Below are positions 51,251 through 63,959 of a stretch of DNA of 64,000 bases, piece after piece. Position 1 is the stretch's first letter. Each line of letters begins with the position of its first letter. The notes beneath the pieces are model-generated. The model was given only the letters and a program-made list of their open reading frames with translations, did no database searches and was not told the origin of the DNA. Made by a program: the position numbers and the translations under genes. Source of the stretch: Galaxea fascicularis (Eukaryota; Cnidaria; Anthozoa; Scleractinia; Euphylliidae); contig OX419346.1 of the NCBI GenBank assembly GCA_948470475.1, positions 2,647,231 to 2,711,230 on the forward strand, in the 5' to 3' direction.

Positions 51251-52745
51251 TCTTGCACACAGCTCAAATAAGAAGAGAAATAATGTTTTGGGAGTTTTTA
51301 GAAGCATTTCAACATCATTTCTAGACTCCTCTTTGAACTAGGCACACTTTCAGCCAAATTCCAAATTTGACCCAAAACTGGCCAAAAGCATGGGTTAACC
51401 CCTTTGGGTTTTGGTCAAAATTCAACTTTGCTAAAATCTTGCACACAGCTCAAATAAGAAGAGAAATAATGTTTTGGGAGTTTTTAGAAGCATTTCAACA
51501 TTATTTCTAGACTTCTCTTTGAACTAGGCAAACTTTCAGCCAAATTCCAAATTTGACCCAAAACTGGCCAAAAGCATGGGTTAACCCCTTTGGGTTTTGG
51601 TCAAAATTTCAACTTTGCTGAAATCTTGCACACAGCTCAAATAAGAAGAGAAATAATGTTTTGGGAGTTTTTAGAAGCATTTCAACATCATTTCTAGACT
51701 CCTCTTTGAACTAGGCACACTTTCAGCCAAATTCCAAATTTGACCCAAAACTGGCCAAAAGCATGGGTTAACCCCTTTGGGTTTTGGTCAAAATTTCAAC
51801 TTTGCTGAAATCTTGCACACAGCTCAAATAAGAAGAGAAATAATGTTTTGGGAGTTTTTAGAAGCATTTCAACATCATTTCTAGACTCCTCTTTGAACTA
51901 GGCACACTTTCACTTAAATTCCAAATTTGACCCAAAACTGGCCAAAAGCATGGGTTAACCCCTTTGGGTTTTGGTCAAAATTTCAACTTTGCTGAAATCT
52001 TGCACACAGCTCAAATAAGAAGAGAAATAATGTTTTGGGAGTTTTTAGAAGCATTTCAACATCATTTCTAGACTCCTCTTTGAACTAGGCACACTTTCAC
52101 CCAAATTCCAAATTTGACCCAAAACTGGCCAAAAGCATGGGTTAACCCCTTTGGGTTTTGGTCAAAATTTCAACTTTGCTGAAATCTTGCACACAGCTCA
52201 AATAAGAAGAGAAATAATGTTTTGGGAGTTTTTAGAAGCATTTCAACATCATTTCTAGACTCCTCTTTGAACTAGGCAAACTTTCAGCCAAATTCCAAAT
52301 TTGACCCAAAACTGGCCAAAAGCATGGGTTAACCCCTTTGGGTTTTGGTCAAAATTTCAACTTTGCTGAAATCTTGCACACAGCTCAAATAAGAAGAGAA
52401 ATAATGTTTTGGGAGTTTTTAGAAGCATTTCAACATCATTTCTAGACTCCTCTTTGAACTAGGCAAACTTTCAGCCAAATTCCAAATTTGACCCAAAACT
52501 GGCCAAAAGCATGGGTTAACCCCTTTGGGTTTTGGTCAAAATTTCAACTTTGCTGAAATCTTGCACACAGCTCAAATAAGAAGAGAAATAATGTTTTGGG
52601 AGTTTTTAGAAGCATTTCAACATCATTTCTAGACTCCTCTTTGAACTAGGCAAACTTTCAGCCAAATTCCAAATTTGACCCAAAACTGGCCAAAAGCATG
52701 GGTTAACCCCTTTGGGTTTTGGTCAAAATTTCAACTTTGCTGAAA
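51251..52745. repeat. D6 8-monomer unit (M275-M282)
   Basis: The order is a95c -T (ending GCTAAAATC); c66t+c78t; a95c; a95c with g103c, c104t and c105t (TTCACTT); a95c+g103c; three consensus monomers. The last five (51,811-52,745) are repeated at once by M283-M287. Confidence 0.82.
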
Positions 52746-53680
52746 TCTTGCACACAGCTCAAATAAGAAGAGAAATAATGTTTTGGGAGTTTTTAGAAGC
52801 ATTTCAACATCATTTCTAGACTCCTCTTTGAACTAGGCACACTTTCACTTAAATTCCAAATTTGGCCCAAAACTGGCCAAAAGCATGGGTTAACCCCTTT
52901 GGGTTTTGGTCAAAATTTCAACTTTGCTGAAATCTTGCACACAGCTCAAATAAGAAGAGAAATAATGTTTTGGGAGTTTTTAGAAGCATTTCAACATCAT
53001 TTCTAGACTCCTCTTTGAACTAGGCACACTTTCACCCAAATTCCAAATTTGACCCAAAACTGGCCAAAAGCATGGGTTAACCCCTTTGGGTTTTGGTCAA
53101 AATTTCAACTTTGCTGAAATCTTGCACACAGCTCAAATAAGAAGAGAAATAATGTTTTGGGAGTTTTTAGAAGCATTTCAACATCATTTCTAGACTCCTC
53201 TTTGAACTAGGCAAACTTTCAGCCAAATTCCAAATTTGACCCAAAACTGGCCAAAAGCATGGGTTAACCCCTTTGGGTTTTGGTCAAAATTTCAACTTTG
53301 CTGAAATCTTGCACACAGCTCAAATGAGAAGAGAAATAATGTTTTGGGAGTTTTTAGAAGCATTTCAACATCATTTCTAGACTCCTCTTTGAACTAGGCA
53401 AACTTTCAGCCAAATTCCAAATTTGACCCAAAACTGGCCAAAAGCATGGGTTAACCCCTTTGGGTTTTGGTCAAAATTTCAACTTTGCTGAAATCTTGCA
53501 CACAGCTCAAATAAGAAGAGAAATAATGTTTTGGGAGTTTTTAGAAGCATTTCAACATCATTTCTAGACTCCTCTTTGAACTAGGCAAACTTTCAGCCAA
53601 ATTCCAAATTTGACCCAAAACTGGCCAAAAGCATGGGTTAACCCCTTTGGGTTTTGGTCAAAATTTCAACTTTGCTGAAA
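52746..53680. repeat. D6 5-monomer unit, repeat of 51,811-52,745 (M283-M287)
   Basis: The order is TTCACTT; TTCACCC; three consensus monomers, 935 bp. Private changes are TTTGGCCC in M283 and CAAATGAG in M286. The final three consensus monomers also form the start of the 7-monomer unit at 53,120, so the two period types share monomers. Confidence 0.85.
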
Positions 53681-54428
53681 TCTTGCACACAGCTCAAATA
53701 AGAAGAGAAATAATGTTTTGGGAGTTTTTAGAAGCATTTCAACATCATTTCTAGACTCCTCTTTGAACTAGGCAAACTTTCAGCCAAATTCCAAATTTGA
53801 CCCAAAACTGGCCAAAAGCATGGGTTAACTCCTTTGGGTTTTGGTCCAAATTTCAACTTTGCTGAAATCTTGCACACAGCTCAAATAAGAAGAGAAATAA
53901 TGTTTTGGGAGTTTTTAGAAGCATTTCAACATCATTTCTAGACTCCTCTTCGAACTAGGCAAACTTTAAGCCAAATTCCAAATTTGACCCAAAACTGGCC
54001 AAAAGCATGGGTTAACCCCTTTGGGTTTTGGTCAAAATTTCAACTTTGCTGAAATCTTGCACACAGCTCAAATAAGAAGAGAAATAATGTTTTGGGAGTT
54101 TTTAGAAGCATTTCAACATCATTTCTAGACTCCTCTTTGAACTAGGCACACTTTCAGCCAAATTCCAAATTTGACCCAAAACTGGCCAAAAGCATGGGTT
54201 AACCCCTTTGGGTTTTGGTCAAAATTTCAACTTTGCTGAAATCTTGCACACAGCTCAAATAAGAAGAGAAATAATGTTTTGGGAGTTTTTAGAATCATGT
54301 CAACATCATTTCTAGACTCCTCTTTGAACTAGGCACACTTTCAGCCAAATTCCAATTTTGACCCAAAACTGGCCAAAAGCATGGGTTAACCCCTTTGGGT
54401 TTTGGTCAAAATTTCAACTTTGCTGAAA
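53120..54428. repeat. D6 7-monomer unit, copy without the T deletion (M285-M291)
   Basis: The order is three consensus monomers; c150t+a167c; t84c+c101a; a95c; g54t+t58g+a95c+a115t. It is 1,309 bp long. The later copies at 57,608 and 58,916 are 1,308 bp because their last monomer lacks one T. The copy here has the fuller allele, so it is either ancestral or repaired by conversion. Confidence 0.88.
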
Positions 54429-55550
54429 TCTTGCACACAGCTCAAATAAGAAGAGAAATAATGTTTTGGGAGTTTTTAGAAGCATTTCAACATCATTTCT
54501 AGACTCCTCTTTGAACTAGGCACACTTTCACTTAAATTCCAAATTTGACCCAAAACTGGCCAAAAGCATGGGTTAACCCCTTTGGGTTTTGGTCAAAATT
54601 TCAACTTTGCTGAAATCTTGCACACAGCTCAAATAAGAAGAGAAATAATGTTTTGGGAGTTTTTAGAAGCATTTCAACATCATTTCTAGACTCCTCTTTG
54701 AACTAGGCACACTTTCACCCAAATTCCAAATTTGACCTAAAACTGGCCAAAAGCATGGGTTAACCCCTTTGGGTTTTGGTCAAAATTTCAACTTTGCTGA
54801 AATCTTGCACACAGCTCAAATAAGAAGAGAAATAATGTTTTGGGAGTTTTTAGAAGCATTTCAACATCATTTCTAGACTCCTCTTTGAACTAGGCACACT
54901 TTCAGCCAAATTCCAAATTTGACCCAAAACTGGCCAAAAGCATGGGTTAACCCCTTTGGGTTTTGGTCAAAATTTCAACTTTGCTGAAATCTTGCACACA
55001 GCTCAAATAAGAAGAGAAATAATGTTTTGGGAGTTTTTAGAAGCATTTCAACATCATTTCTAGACTCCTCTTTGAACTAGGCACACTTTCACTTAAATTC
55101 CAAATTTGACCCAAAACTGGCCAAAAGCATGGGTTAACCCCTTTGGGTTTTGGTCAAAATTTCAACTTTGCTGAAATCTTGCACACAGCTCAAATAAGAA
55201 GAGAAATAATGTTTTGGGAGTTTTTAGAAGCATTTCAACATCATTTCTAGACTCCTCTTTGAACTAGGCACACTTTCACCCAAATTCCAAATTTGACCTA
55301 AAACTGGCCAAAAGCATGGGTTAACCCCTTTGGGTTTTGGTCAAAATTTCAACTTTGCTGAAATCTTGCACACAGCTCAAATAAGAAGAGAAATAATGTT
55401 TTGGGAGTTTTTAGAAGCATTTCAACATCATTTCTAGACTCCTCTTTGAACTAGGCAAACTTTCAGCCAAATTCCAAATTTGACCCAAAACTGGCCAAAA
55501 GCATGGGTTAACCCCTTTGGGTTTTGGTCAAAATTTCAACTTTGCTGAAA
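54429..55550. repeat. D6 3-monomer unit in two copies (M292-M294, M295-M297)
   Basis: Two 561-bp copies (54,429 and 54,990) have the order TTCACTT; TTCACCC with c123t (GACCTAAAAC); then one further monomer, which is a95c in the first copy and consensus in the second. The c123t allele separates this lineage from the TTCACCC monomers at 51,998 and 52,933. Confidence 0.85.
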
Positions 55551-55924
55551 TCTTGCACACAGCTCAAATAAGAAGAGAAATAATGTTTTGGGAGTTTTTA
55601 GAAGCATTTCAACATCATTTCTAGACTCCTCTTTGAACTAGGCAAACTTTCAGCCAAATTCCAAATTTGACCCAAAACTGGCCAAAAGCATGGGTTAACC
55701 CCTTTGGGTTTTGGTCAAAATTTCAACTTTGCTGAAATCTTGCACACAGCTCAAATAAGAAGAGAAATAATGTTTTGGGAGTTTTTAGAAGCATTTCAAC
55801 ATCATTTCTAGACTCCTCTTTGAACTAGGCAAACTTTCAGCCAAATTCCAAATTTGACCCAAAACTGGCCAAAAGCATGGGTTAACCCCTTTGGGTTTTG
55901 GTCAAAATTTCAACTTTGCTGAAA

Positions 55925-56298
55925 TCTTGCACACAGCTCAAATAAGAAGAGAAATAATGTTTTGGGAGTTTTTAGAAGCATTTCAACATCATTTCTAGAC
56001 TCCTCTTTGAACTAGGCAAACTTTCAGCCAAATTCCAAATTTGACCCAAAACTGGCCAAAAGCATGGGTTAACCCCTTTGGGTTTTGGTCCAAATTTCAA
56101 CTTTGCTGAAATCTTGCACACAGCTCAAATAAGAAGAGAAATAATGTTTTGGGAGTTTTTAGAATCATGTCAACATCATTTCTAGACTCCTCTTTGAACT
56201 AGGCACACTTTCAGCCAAATTCCAATTTTGACCCAAAACTGGCCAAAAGCATGGGTTAACCCCTTTGGGTTTTGGTCAAAATTTCAACTTTGCTGAAA
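55925..56298. repeat. Apparent recombinant join (M300-M301)
   Basis: M300 has a167c but not c150t, and is followed directly by the g54t+t58g+a115t monomer M301. In the 7-monomer unit, the t84c+c101a and a95c monomers lie between these two. Two whole monomers are thus missing, and M300 itself looks like a crossover product. Monomers M301-M303 match M291-M293 at +1,870 bp. Confidence 0.75.
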
Positions 56299-57233
56299 TC
56301 TTGCACACAGCTCAAATAAGAAGAGAAATAATGTTTTGGGAGTTTTTAGAAGCATTTCAACATCATTTCTAGACTCCTCTTTGAACTAGGCACACTTTCA
56401 CTTAAATTCCAAATTTGACCCAAAACTGGCCAAAAGCATGGGTTAACCCCTTTGGGTTTTGGTCAAAATTTCAACTTTGCTGAAATCTTGCACACAGCTC
56501 AAATAAGAAGAGAAATAATGTTTTGGGAGTTTTTAGAAGCATTTCAACATCATTTCTAGACTCCTCTTTGAACTAGGCACACTTTCACCCAAATTCCAAA
56601 TTTGACCTAAAACTGGCCAAAAGCATGGGTTAACCCCTTTGGGTTTTGGTCAAAATTTCAACTTTGCTGAAATCTTGCACACAGCTCAAATAAGAAGAGA
56701 AATAATGTTTTGGGAGTTTTTAGAAGCATTTCAACATCATTTCTAGACTCCTCTTTGAACTAGGCAAACTTTCAGCCAAATTCCAAATTTGACCCAAAAC
56801 TGGCCAAAAGCATGGGTTAACCCCTTTGGGTTTTGGTCAAAATTTCAACTTTGCTGAAATCTTGCACACAGCCCAAATAAGAAGAGAAATAATGTTTTGG
56901 GAGTTTTTAGAAGCATTTCAACATCATTTCTAGACTCCTCTTTGAACTAGGCAAACTTTCAGCCAAATTCCAAATTTGACCCAAAACTGGCCAAAAGCAT
57001 GGGTTAACCCCTTTGGGTTTTGGTCAAAATTTCAACTTTGCTGAAATCTTGCACACAGCTCAAATAAGAAGAGAAATAATGTTTTGGGAGTTTTTAGAAG
57101 CATTTCAACATCATTTCTAGACTCCTCTTTGAACTAGGCACACTTTCAGCCAAATTCCAAATTTGACCCAAAACTGGCCAAAAGCATGGGTTAACCCCTT
57201 TGGGTTTTGGTCAAAATTTCAACTTTGCTAAAA
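56299..57233. repeat. D6 5-monomer unit (M302-M306)
   Basis: The order is TTCACTT; TTCACCC with c123t; consensus; near-consensus with CAGCCCAAAT; a95c ending GCTAAAATC. It is followed by a second 935-bp copy. M302-M315 as a whole parallel M278-M291, 4,488 bp (24 monomers) upstream. Confidence 0.83.
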
Positions 57234-58168
57234 TCTTGCACACAGCTCAAATAAGAAGAGAAATAATGTTTTGGGAGTTTTTAGAAGCATTTCAACATCA
57301 TTTCTAGACTCCTCTTTGAACTAGGCACACTTTCACTTAAATTCCAAATTTGACCCAAAACTGGCCAAAAGCATGGGTTAACCCCTTTGGGTTTTGGTCA
57401 AAATTTCAACTTTGCTGAAATCTTGCACACAGCTCAAATAAGAAGAGAAATAATGTTTTGGGAGTTTTTAGAAGCATTTCAACATCATTTCTAGACTCCT
57501 CTTTGAACTAGGCACACTTTCACCCAAATTCCAAATTTGACCTAAAACTGGCCAAAAGCATGGGTTAACCCCTTTGGGTTTTGGTCAAAATTTCAACTTT
57601 GCTGAAATCTTGCACACAGCTCAAATAAGAAGAGAAATAATGTTTTGGGAGTTTTTAGAAGCATTTCAACATCATTTCTAGACTCCTCTTTGAACTAGGC
57701 AAACTTTCAGCCAAATTCCAAATTTGACCCAAAACTGGCCAAAAGCATGGGTTAACCCCTTTGGGTTTTGGTCAAAATTTCAACTTTGCTGAAATCTTGC
57801 ACACAGCTCAAATAAGAAGAGAAATAATGTTTTGGGAGTTTTTAGAAGCATTTCAACATCATTTCTAGACTCCTCTTTGAACTAGGCAAACTTTCAGCCA
57901 AATTCCAAATTTGACCCAAAACTGGCCAAAAGCATGGGTTAACCCCTTTGGGTTTTGGTCAAAATTTCAACTTTGCTGAAATCTTGCACACAGCTCAAAT
58001 AAGAAGAGAAATAATGTTTTGGGAGTTTTTAGAAGCATTTCAACATCATTTCTAGACTCCTCTTTGAACTAGGCAAACTTTCAGCCAAATTCCAAATTTG
58101 ACCCAAAACTGGCCAAAAGCATGGGTTAACCCCTTTGGGTTTTGGTCAAAATTTCAACTTTGCTGAAA
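57234..58168. repeat. D6 5-monomer unit (M307-M311)
   Basis: The order is TTCACTT; TTCACCC with c123t; three consensus monomers. Its last three monomers begin the 7-monomer unit at 57,608. This is the same overlap of 5-mer and 7-mer as at 52,746-54,428. Confidence 0.85.
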
Positions 58169-58915
58169 TCTTGCACACAGCTCAAATAAGAAGAGAAATA
58201 ATGTTTTGGGAGTTTTTAGAAGCATTTCAACATCATTTCTAGACTCCTCTTTGAACTAGGCAAACTTTCAGCCAAATTCCAAATTTGACCCAAAACTGGC
58301 CAAAAGCATGGGTTAACTCCTTTGGGTTTTGGTCCAAATTTCAACTTTGCTGAAATCTTGCACACAGCTCAAATAAGAAGAGAAATAATGTTTTGGGAGT
58401 TTTTAGAAGCATTTCAACATCATTTCTAGACTCCTCTTCGAACTAGGCAAACTTTAAGCCAAATTCCAAATTTGACCCAAAACTGGCCAAAAGCATGGGT
58501 TAACCCCTTTGGGTTTTGGTCAAAATTTCAACTTTGCTGAAATCTTGCACACAGCTCAAATAAGAAGAGAAATAATGTTTTGGGAGTTTTTAGAAGCATT
58601 TGAACATCATTTCTAGACTCCTCTTTGAACTAGGCACACTTTCAGCCAAATTCCAAATTTGACCCAAAACTGGCCAAAAGCATGGGTTAACCCCTTTGGG
58701 TTTTGGTCAAAATTTCAACTTTGCTGAAATCTTGCACACAGCTCAAATAAGAAGAGAAATAATGTTTTGGGAGTTTTTAGAATCATGTCAACATCATTTC
58801 TAGACTCCTCTTTGAACTAGGCACACTTTCAGCCAAATTCCAATTTTGACCCAAAACTGGACAAAAGCATGGGTTAACCCCTTTGGGTTTTGGTCAAAAT
58901 TCAACTTTGCTGAAA
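57608..58915. repeat. D6 7-monomer unit, copy 1 of a tandem pair (M309-M315)
   Basis: The order is three consensus monomers; c150t+a167c; t84c+c101a; a95c with c60g; g54t+t58g+a95c+a115t with one T deleted and a private CTGGACAAAAG. It is 1,308 bp and is repeated at once. Confidence 0.9.
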
Positions 58916-60223
58916 TCTTGCACACAGCTCAAATAAGAAGAGAAATAATGTTTTGGGAGTTTTTAGAAGCATTTCAACATCATTTCTAGACTCCTCTTTG
59001 AACTAGGCAAACTTTCAGCCAAATTCCAAATTTGACCCAAAACTGGCCAAAAGCATGGGTTAACCCCTTTGGGTTTTGGTCAAAATTTCAACTTTGCTGA
59101 AATCTTGCACACAGCTCAAATAAGAAGAGAAATAATGTTTTGGGAGTTTTTAGAAGCATTTCAACATCATTTCTAGACTCCTCTTTGAACTAGGCAAACT
59201 TTCAGCCAAATTCCAAATTTGACCCAAAACTGGCCAAAAGCATGGGTTAACCCCTTTGGGTTTTGGTCAAAATTTCAACTTTGCTGAAATCTTGCACACA
59301 GCTCAAATAAGAAGAGAAATAATGTTTTGGGAGTTTTTAGAAGCATTTCAACATCATTTCTAGACTCCTCTTTGAACTAGGCAAACTTTCAGCCAAATTC
59401 CAAATTTGACCCAAAACTGGCCAAAAGCATGGGTTAACCCCTTTGGGTTTTGGTCAAAATTTCAACTTTGCTGAAATCTTGCACACAGCTCAAATAAGAA
59501 GAGAAATAATGTTTTGGGAGTTTTTAGAAGCATTTCAACATCATTTCTAGACTCCTCTTTGAACTAGGCAAACTTTCAGCCAAATTCCAAATTTGACCCA
59601 AAACTGGCCAAAAGCATGGGTTAACTCCTTTGGGTTTTGGTCCAAATTTCAACTTTGCTGAAATCTTGCACACAGCTCAAATAAGAAGAGAAATAATGTT
59701 TTGGGAGTTTTTAGAAGCATTTCAACATCATTTCTAGACTCCTCTTCGAACTAGGCAAACTTTAAGCCAAATTCCAAATTTGACCCAAAACTGGCCAAAA
59801 GCATGGGTTAACCCCTTTGGGTTTTGGTCAAAATTTCAACTTTGCTGAAATCTTGCACACAGCTCAAATAAGAAGAGAAATAATGTTTTGGGAGTTTTTA
59901 GAAGCATTTCAACATCATTTCTAGACTCCTCTTTGAACTAGGCACACTTTCAGACAAATTCCAAATTTGACCCAAAACTGGCCAAAAGCATGGGTTAACC
60001 CCTTTGGGTTTTGGTCAAAATTTCAACTTTGCTGAAATCTTGCACACAGCTCAAATAAGAAGAGAAATAATGTTTTGGGAGTTTTTAGAATCATGTCAAC
60101 ATCATTTCTAGACTCCTCTTTGAACTAGGCACACTTTCAGCCAAATTCCAATTTTGACCCAAAACTGGCCAAAAGCATGGGTTAACCCCTTTGGGTTTTG
60201 GTCAAAATTCAACTTTGCTGAAA
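58916..60223. repeat. D6 7-monomer unit, copy 2 of a tandem pair (M316-M322)
   Basis: The same seven monomers and 1,308-bp length as copy 1. Its sixth monomer has a95c with a private TTTCAGACAAAT in place of c60g. After it the order changes to the dimer -T then c66t (M324-M325). Confidence 0.9.
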
Positions 60224-60410
60224 TCTTGCACACAGCTCAAATAAGAAGAGAAATAATGTTTTGGGAGTTTTTAGAAGCATTTCAACATCATTTCTAGACT
60301 CCTCTTTGAACTAGGCAAACTTTCAGCCAAATTCCAAATTTGACCCAAAACTGGCCAAAAGCATGGGTTAACCCCTTTGGGTTTTGGTCAAAATTTCAAC
60401 TTTGCTGAAA

Positions 60411-62091
60411 TCTTGCACACAGCTCAAATAAGAAGAGAAATAATGTTTTGGGAGTTTTTAGAAGCATTTCAACATCATTTCTAGACTCCTCTTTGAACTA
60501 GGCACACTTTCAGCCAAATTCCAAATTTGACCCAAAACTGGCCAAAAGCATGGGTTAACCCCTTTGGGTTTTGGTCAAAATTCAACTTTGCTGAAATCTT
60601 GCACACAGCTCAAATTAGAAGAGAAATAATGTTTTGGGAGTTTTTAGAAGCATTTCAACATTATTTCTAGACTTCTCTTTAAACTAGGCAAACTTTCAGC
60701 CAAATTCCAAATTTGACCCAAAACTGGCCAAAAGCATGGGTTAACCCCTTTGGGTTTTGGTCAAAATTTCAACTTTGCTGAAATCTTGCACACAGCTCAA
60801 ATAAGAAGAGAAATAATGTTTTGGGAGTTTTTAGAAGCATTTCAACATCATTTCTAGACTCCTCTTTGAACTAGGCACACTTTCAGCCAAATTCCAAATT
60901 TGACCCAAAACTGGCCAAAAGCATGGGTTAACCCCTTTGGGTTTTGGTCAAAATTTCAACTTTGCTGAAATCTTGCACACAGCTCAAATAAGAAGAGAAA
61001 TAATGTTTTGGGAGTTTTTAGAAGCATTTCAACATCATTACTAGACTCCTCTTTGAACTAGGCAAACTTTCAGCCAAATTCCAAATTTGACCCAAAACTG
61101 GCCAAAAGCATGGGTTAACCCCTTTGGGTTTTGGTCAAAATTTCAACTTTGCTGAAATCTTGCACACAGCTCAAATAAGAAGAGAAATAATGTTTTGGGA
61201 GTTTTTAGAAGCATTTCAACATCATTTCTAGACTCCTCTTTGAACTAGGCAAACTTTCAGCCAAATTCCAAATTTGACCCAAAACTGGCCAAAAGCATGG
61301 GTTAACCCCTTTGGGTTTTGGTCAAAATTTCAACTTTGCTGAAATCTTGCACACAGCTCAAATAAGAAGAGAAATAATGTTTTGGGAGTTTTTAGAAGCA
61401 TTTCAACATCATTTCTAGACTCCTCTTTAAAATAGGCACACTTTCAGCCAAATTCCAAATTTGACCCAAAACTGGCCAAAAGCATGGGTTAACCCCTTTG
61501 GGTTTTGGTCAAAATTCAACTTTGCTGAAATCTTGCACACAGCTCAAATAAGAAGAGAAATAATGTTTTGGGAGTTTTTAGAAGCATTTCAACATTATTT
61601 CTACACTTCTCTTTGAACTAGGCAAACTTTCAGCCAAATTCCAAATTTGACCCAAAACTGGCCAAAAGCATGGGTTAACCCCTTTGGGTTTTGGTCAAAA
61701 TTTCAACTTTCCTGAAATCTTGCACACAGCTCAAATAAGAAGAGAAATAATGTTTTGGGAGTTTTTAGAAGCATTTCAACATCATTTCTAGACTCCTCTT
61801 CGAACTAGGCAAACTTTAAGCCAAATTCCAAATTTGACCCAAAACTGGCCAAAAGCATGGGTTAACCCCTTTGGGTTTTGGTCAAAATTTCAACTTTGCT
61901 GAAATCTTGCACACAGCTCAAATAAGAAGAGAAGTAATGTTTTGGGAGTTTTTAGAAGCATTTCAACATCATTTCTAGACTCCTCTTTGAACTAGGCACA
62001 CTTTCAGCCAAATTCCAAATTTGACCCAAAACTGGCCAAAAGCATGGGTTAACCCCTTTGGGTTTTGGTCAAAATTTCAACTTTGCTGAAA
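60411..62091. repeat. D6 mixed stretch with two -T/c66t dimers (M324-M332)
   Basis: M324 (a95c, 186 bp) with M325 (c66t, c78t, g85a), and M329 (TTTAAAATAGGCACAC, 186 bp) with M330 (c66t, CTACACTTC), are 5 monomers apart. M327 has a private CATTACTAG. M330 ends with CTTTCCTGAAA. M331 has t84c+c101a but lacks its usual c150t partner before it, so a junction probably lies near 61,700. M332 has GAAGTAATG and a95c. Confidence 0.7.
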
Positions 62092-63959
62092 TCTTGCACA
62101 CAGCTCAAATAAGAAGAGAAATAATGTTTTGGGAGTTTTTAGAATCATGTCAACATCATTTCTAGACTCCTCTTTGAACTAGGCACACTTTCAGCCAAAT
62201 TCCAATTTTGACCCAAAACTGGCCAAAAGCATGGGTTAACCCCTTTGGGTTTTGGTCAAAATTCAACTTTGCTGAAATCTTGCACACAGCTCAAATAAGA
62301 AGAGAAATAATGTTTTGGGAGTTTTTAGAAGCATTTCCACATCATTTCTAGACTCCTCTTTGAACTAGGCAAACTTTCAGCCAAATTCCAAATTTGACCC
62401 AAAACTGGCCAAAAGCATGGGTTAACCCCTTTGGGTTTTGGTCAAAATTTCAACTTTGCTGAAATCTTGCACACAGCTCAAATAAGAAGAGAAATAATGT
62501 TTTGGGAGTTTTTAGAAGCATTTCAACATCATTTCTAGACTCCTCTTTGAACTAGGCAAACTTTCAGCCAAATTCCAAATTTGACCCAAAACTGGCCAAA
62601 AGCATGGGTTAACCCCTTTGGGTTTTGGTCAAAATTCAACTTTGCTGAAATCTTGCACACAGCTCAAATAAGAAGAGAAATAATGTTTTGGGAGTTTTTA
62701 GAAGCATTTCAACATTATTTCTAGACTTCTCTTTGAACTAGGCAAACTTTCAGCCAAATTCCAAATTTGACCCAAAACTGGCCAAAAGCATGGGTTAACC
62801 CCTTTGGGTTTTGGTCAAAATTTCAACTTTGCTGAAATCTTGCACACAGCTCAAATAAGAAGAGAAATAATGTTTTGGGAGTTTTTAGAAGCATTTCAAC
62901 ATCATTTCTAGACTCCTCTTTGAACTAGGCACACTTTCAGCCAAATTCCAAATTTGACCCAAAACTGGCCAAAAGCATGGGTTAACCCCTTTGGGTTTTG
63001 GTCAAAATTTCAACTTTGCTGAAATCTTGCACACAGCTCAAATAAGAAGAGAAATAATGTTTTGGGAGTTTTTAGAAGCATTTCAACATCATTTCTAGAC
63101 TCCTCTTTGAACTAGGCACACTTTCAGCCAAATTCCAAATTTGACCCAAAACTGGCCAAAAGCATGGGTTAACCCCTTTGGGTTTTGGTCAAAATTTCAA
63201 CTTTGCTGAAATCTTGCACACAGCTCAAATAAGAAGAGAAATAATGTTTTGGGAGTTTTTAGAAGCATTTCAACATCATTTCTAGACTCCTCTTTGAACT
63301 AGGCACACTTTCAGCTAAATTCCAAATTTGACCCAAAACTGGCCAAAAGCATGGGTTAACCCCTTTGGGTTTTGGTCAAAATTTCAACTTTGCTGAAATC
63401 TTGCACACAGCTCAAATAAGAAGAGAAATGATGTTTTGGGAGTTTTTAGAAGCATTTCAACATCATTTCTAGACTCCTCTTTGAACTAGGCACACTTTCA
63501 GCCAAATTCCAAATTTGACCCAAAACTGGCCAAAAGCATGGGTTAACCCCTTTGGGTTTTGGTCAAAATTTCAACTTTGCTGAAATCTTGCACACAGCTC
63601 AAATAAGAAGAGAAATAATGTTTTGGGAGTTTTTAGAAGCATTTCAACATCATTTCTAGACTCCTCTTTGAACTAGGCACACTTTCACCCAAATTCCAAA
63701 TTTGACCCAAAACTGGCCAAAAGCATGGGTTAACCCCTTTGGGTTTTGGTCAAAATTTCAACTTTGCTGAAATCTTGCACACAGCTCAAATAAGAAGAGA
63801 AATAATGTTTTGGGAGTTTTTAGAAGCATTTCAACATCATTTCTAGACTCCTCTTTGAACTAGGCACACTTTCAGCCAAATTCCAAATTTGACCCAAAAC
63901 TGGCCAAAAGCATGGGTTAACCCCTTTGGGTTTTGGTCAAAATTTCAACTTTGCTGAAA
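62092..63959. repeat. D6 right part, rich in a95c (M333-M342)
   Basis: M333 has g54t+t58g+a95c+a115t and is 186 bp. M334 has a private TTTCCACATC. M335 is 186 bp but keeps A95, and is followed by c66t+c78t (M336). M337-M342 all have a95c, the densest run of this allele; M339 adds TTCAGCTAAAT, M340 a33g-type AAATGATG, and M341 g103c. Confidence 0.78.
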
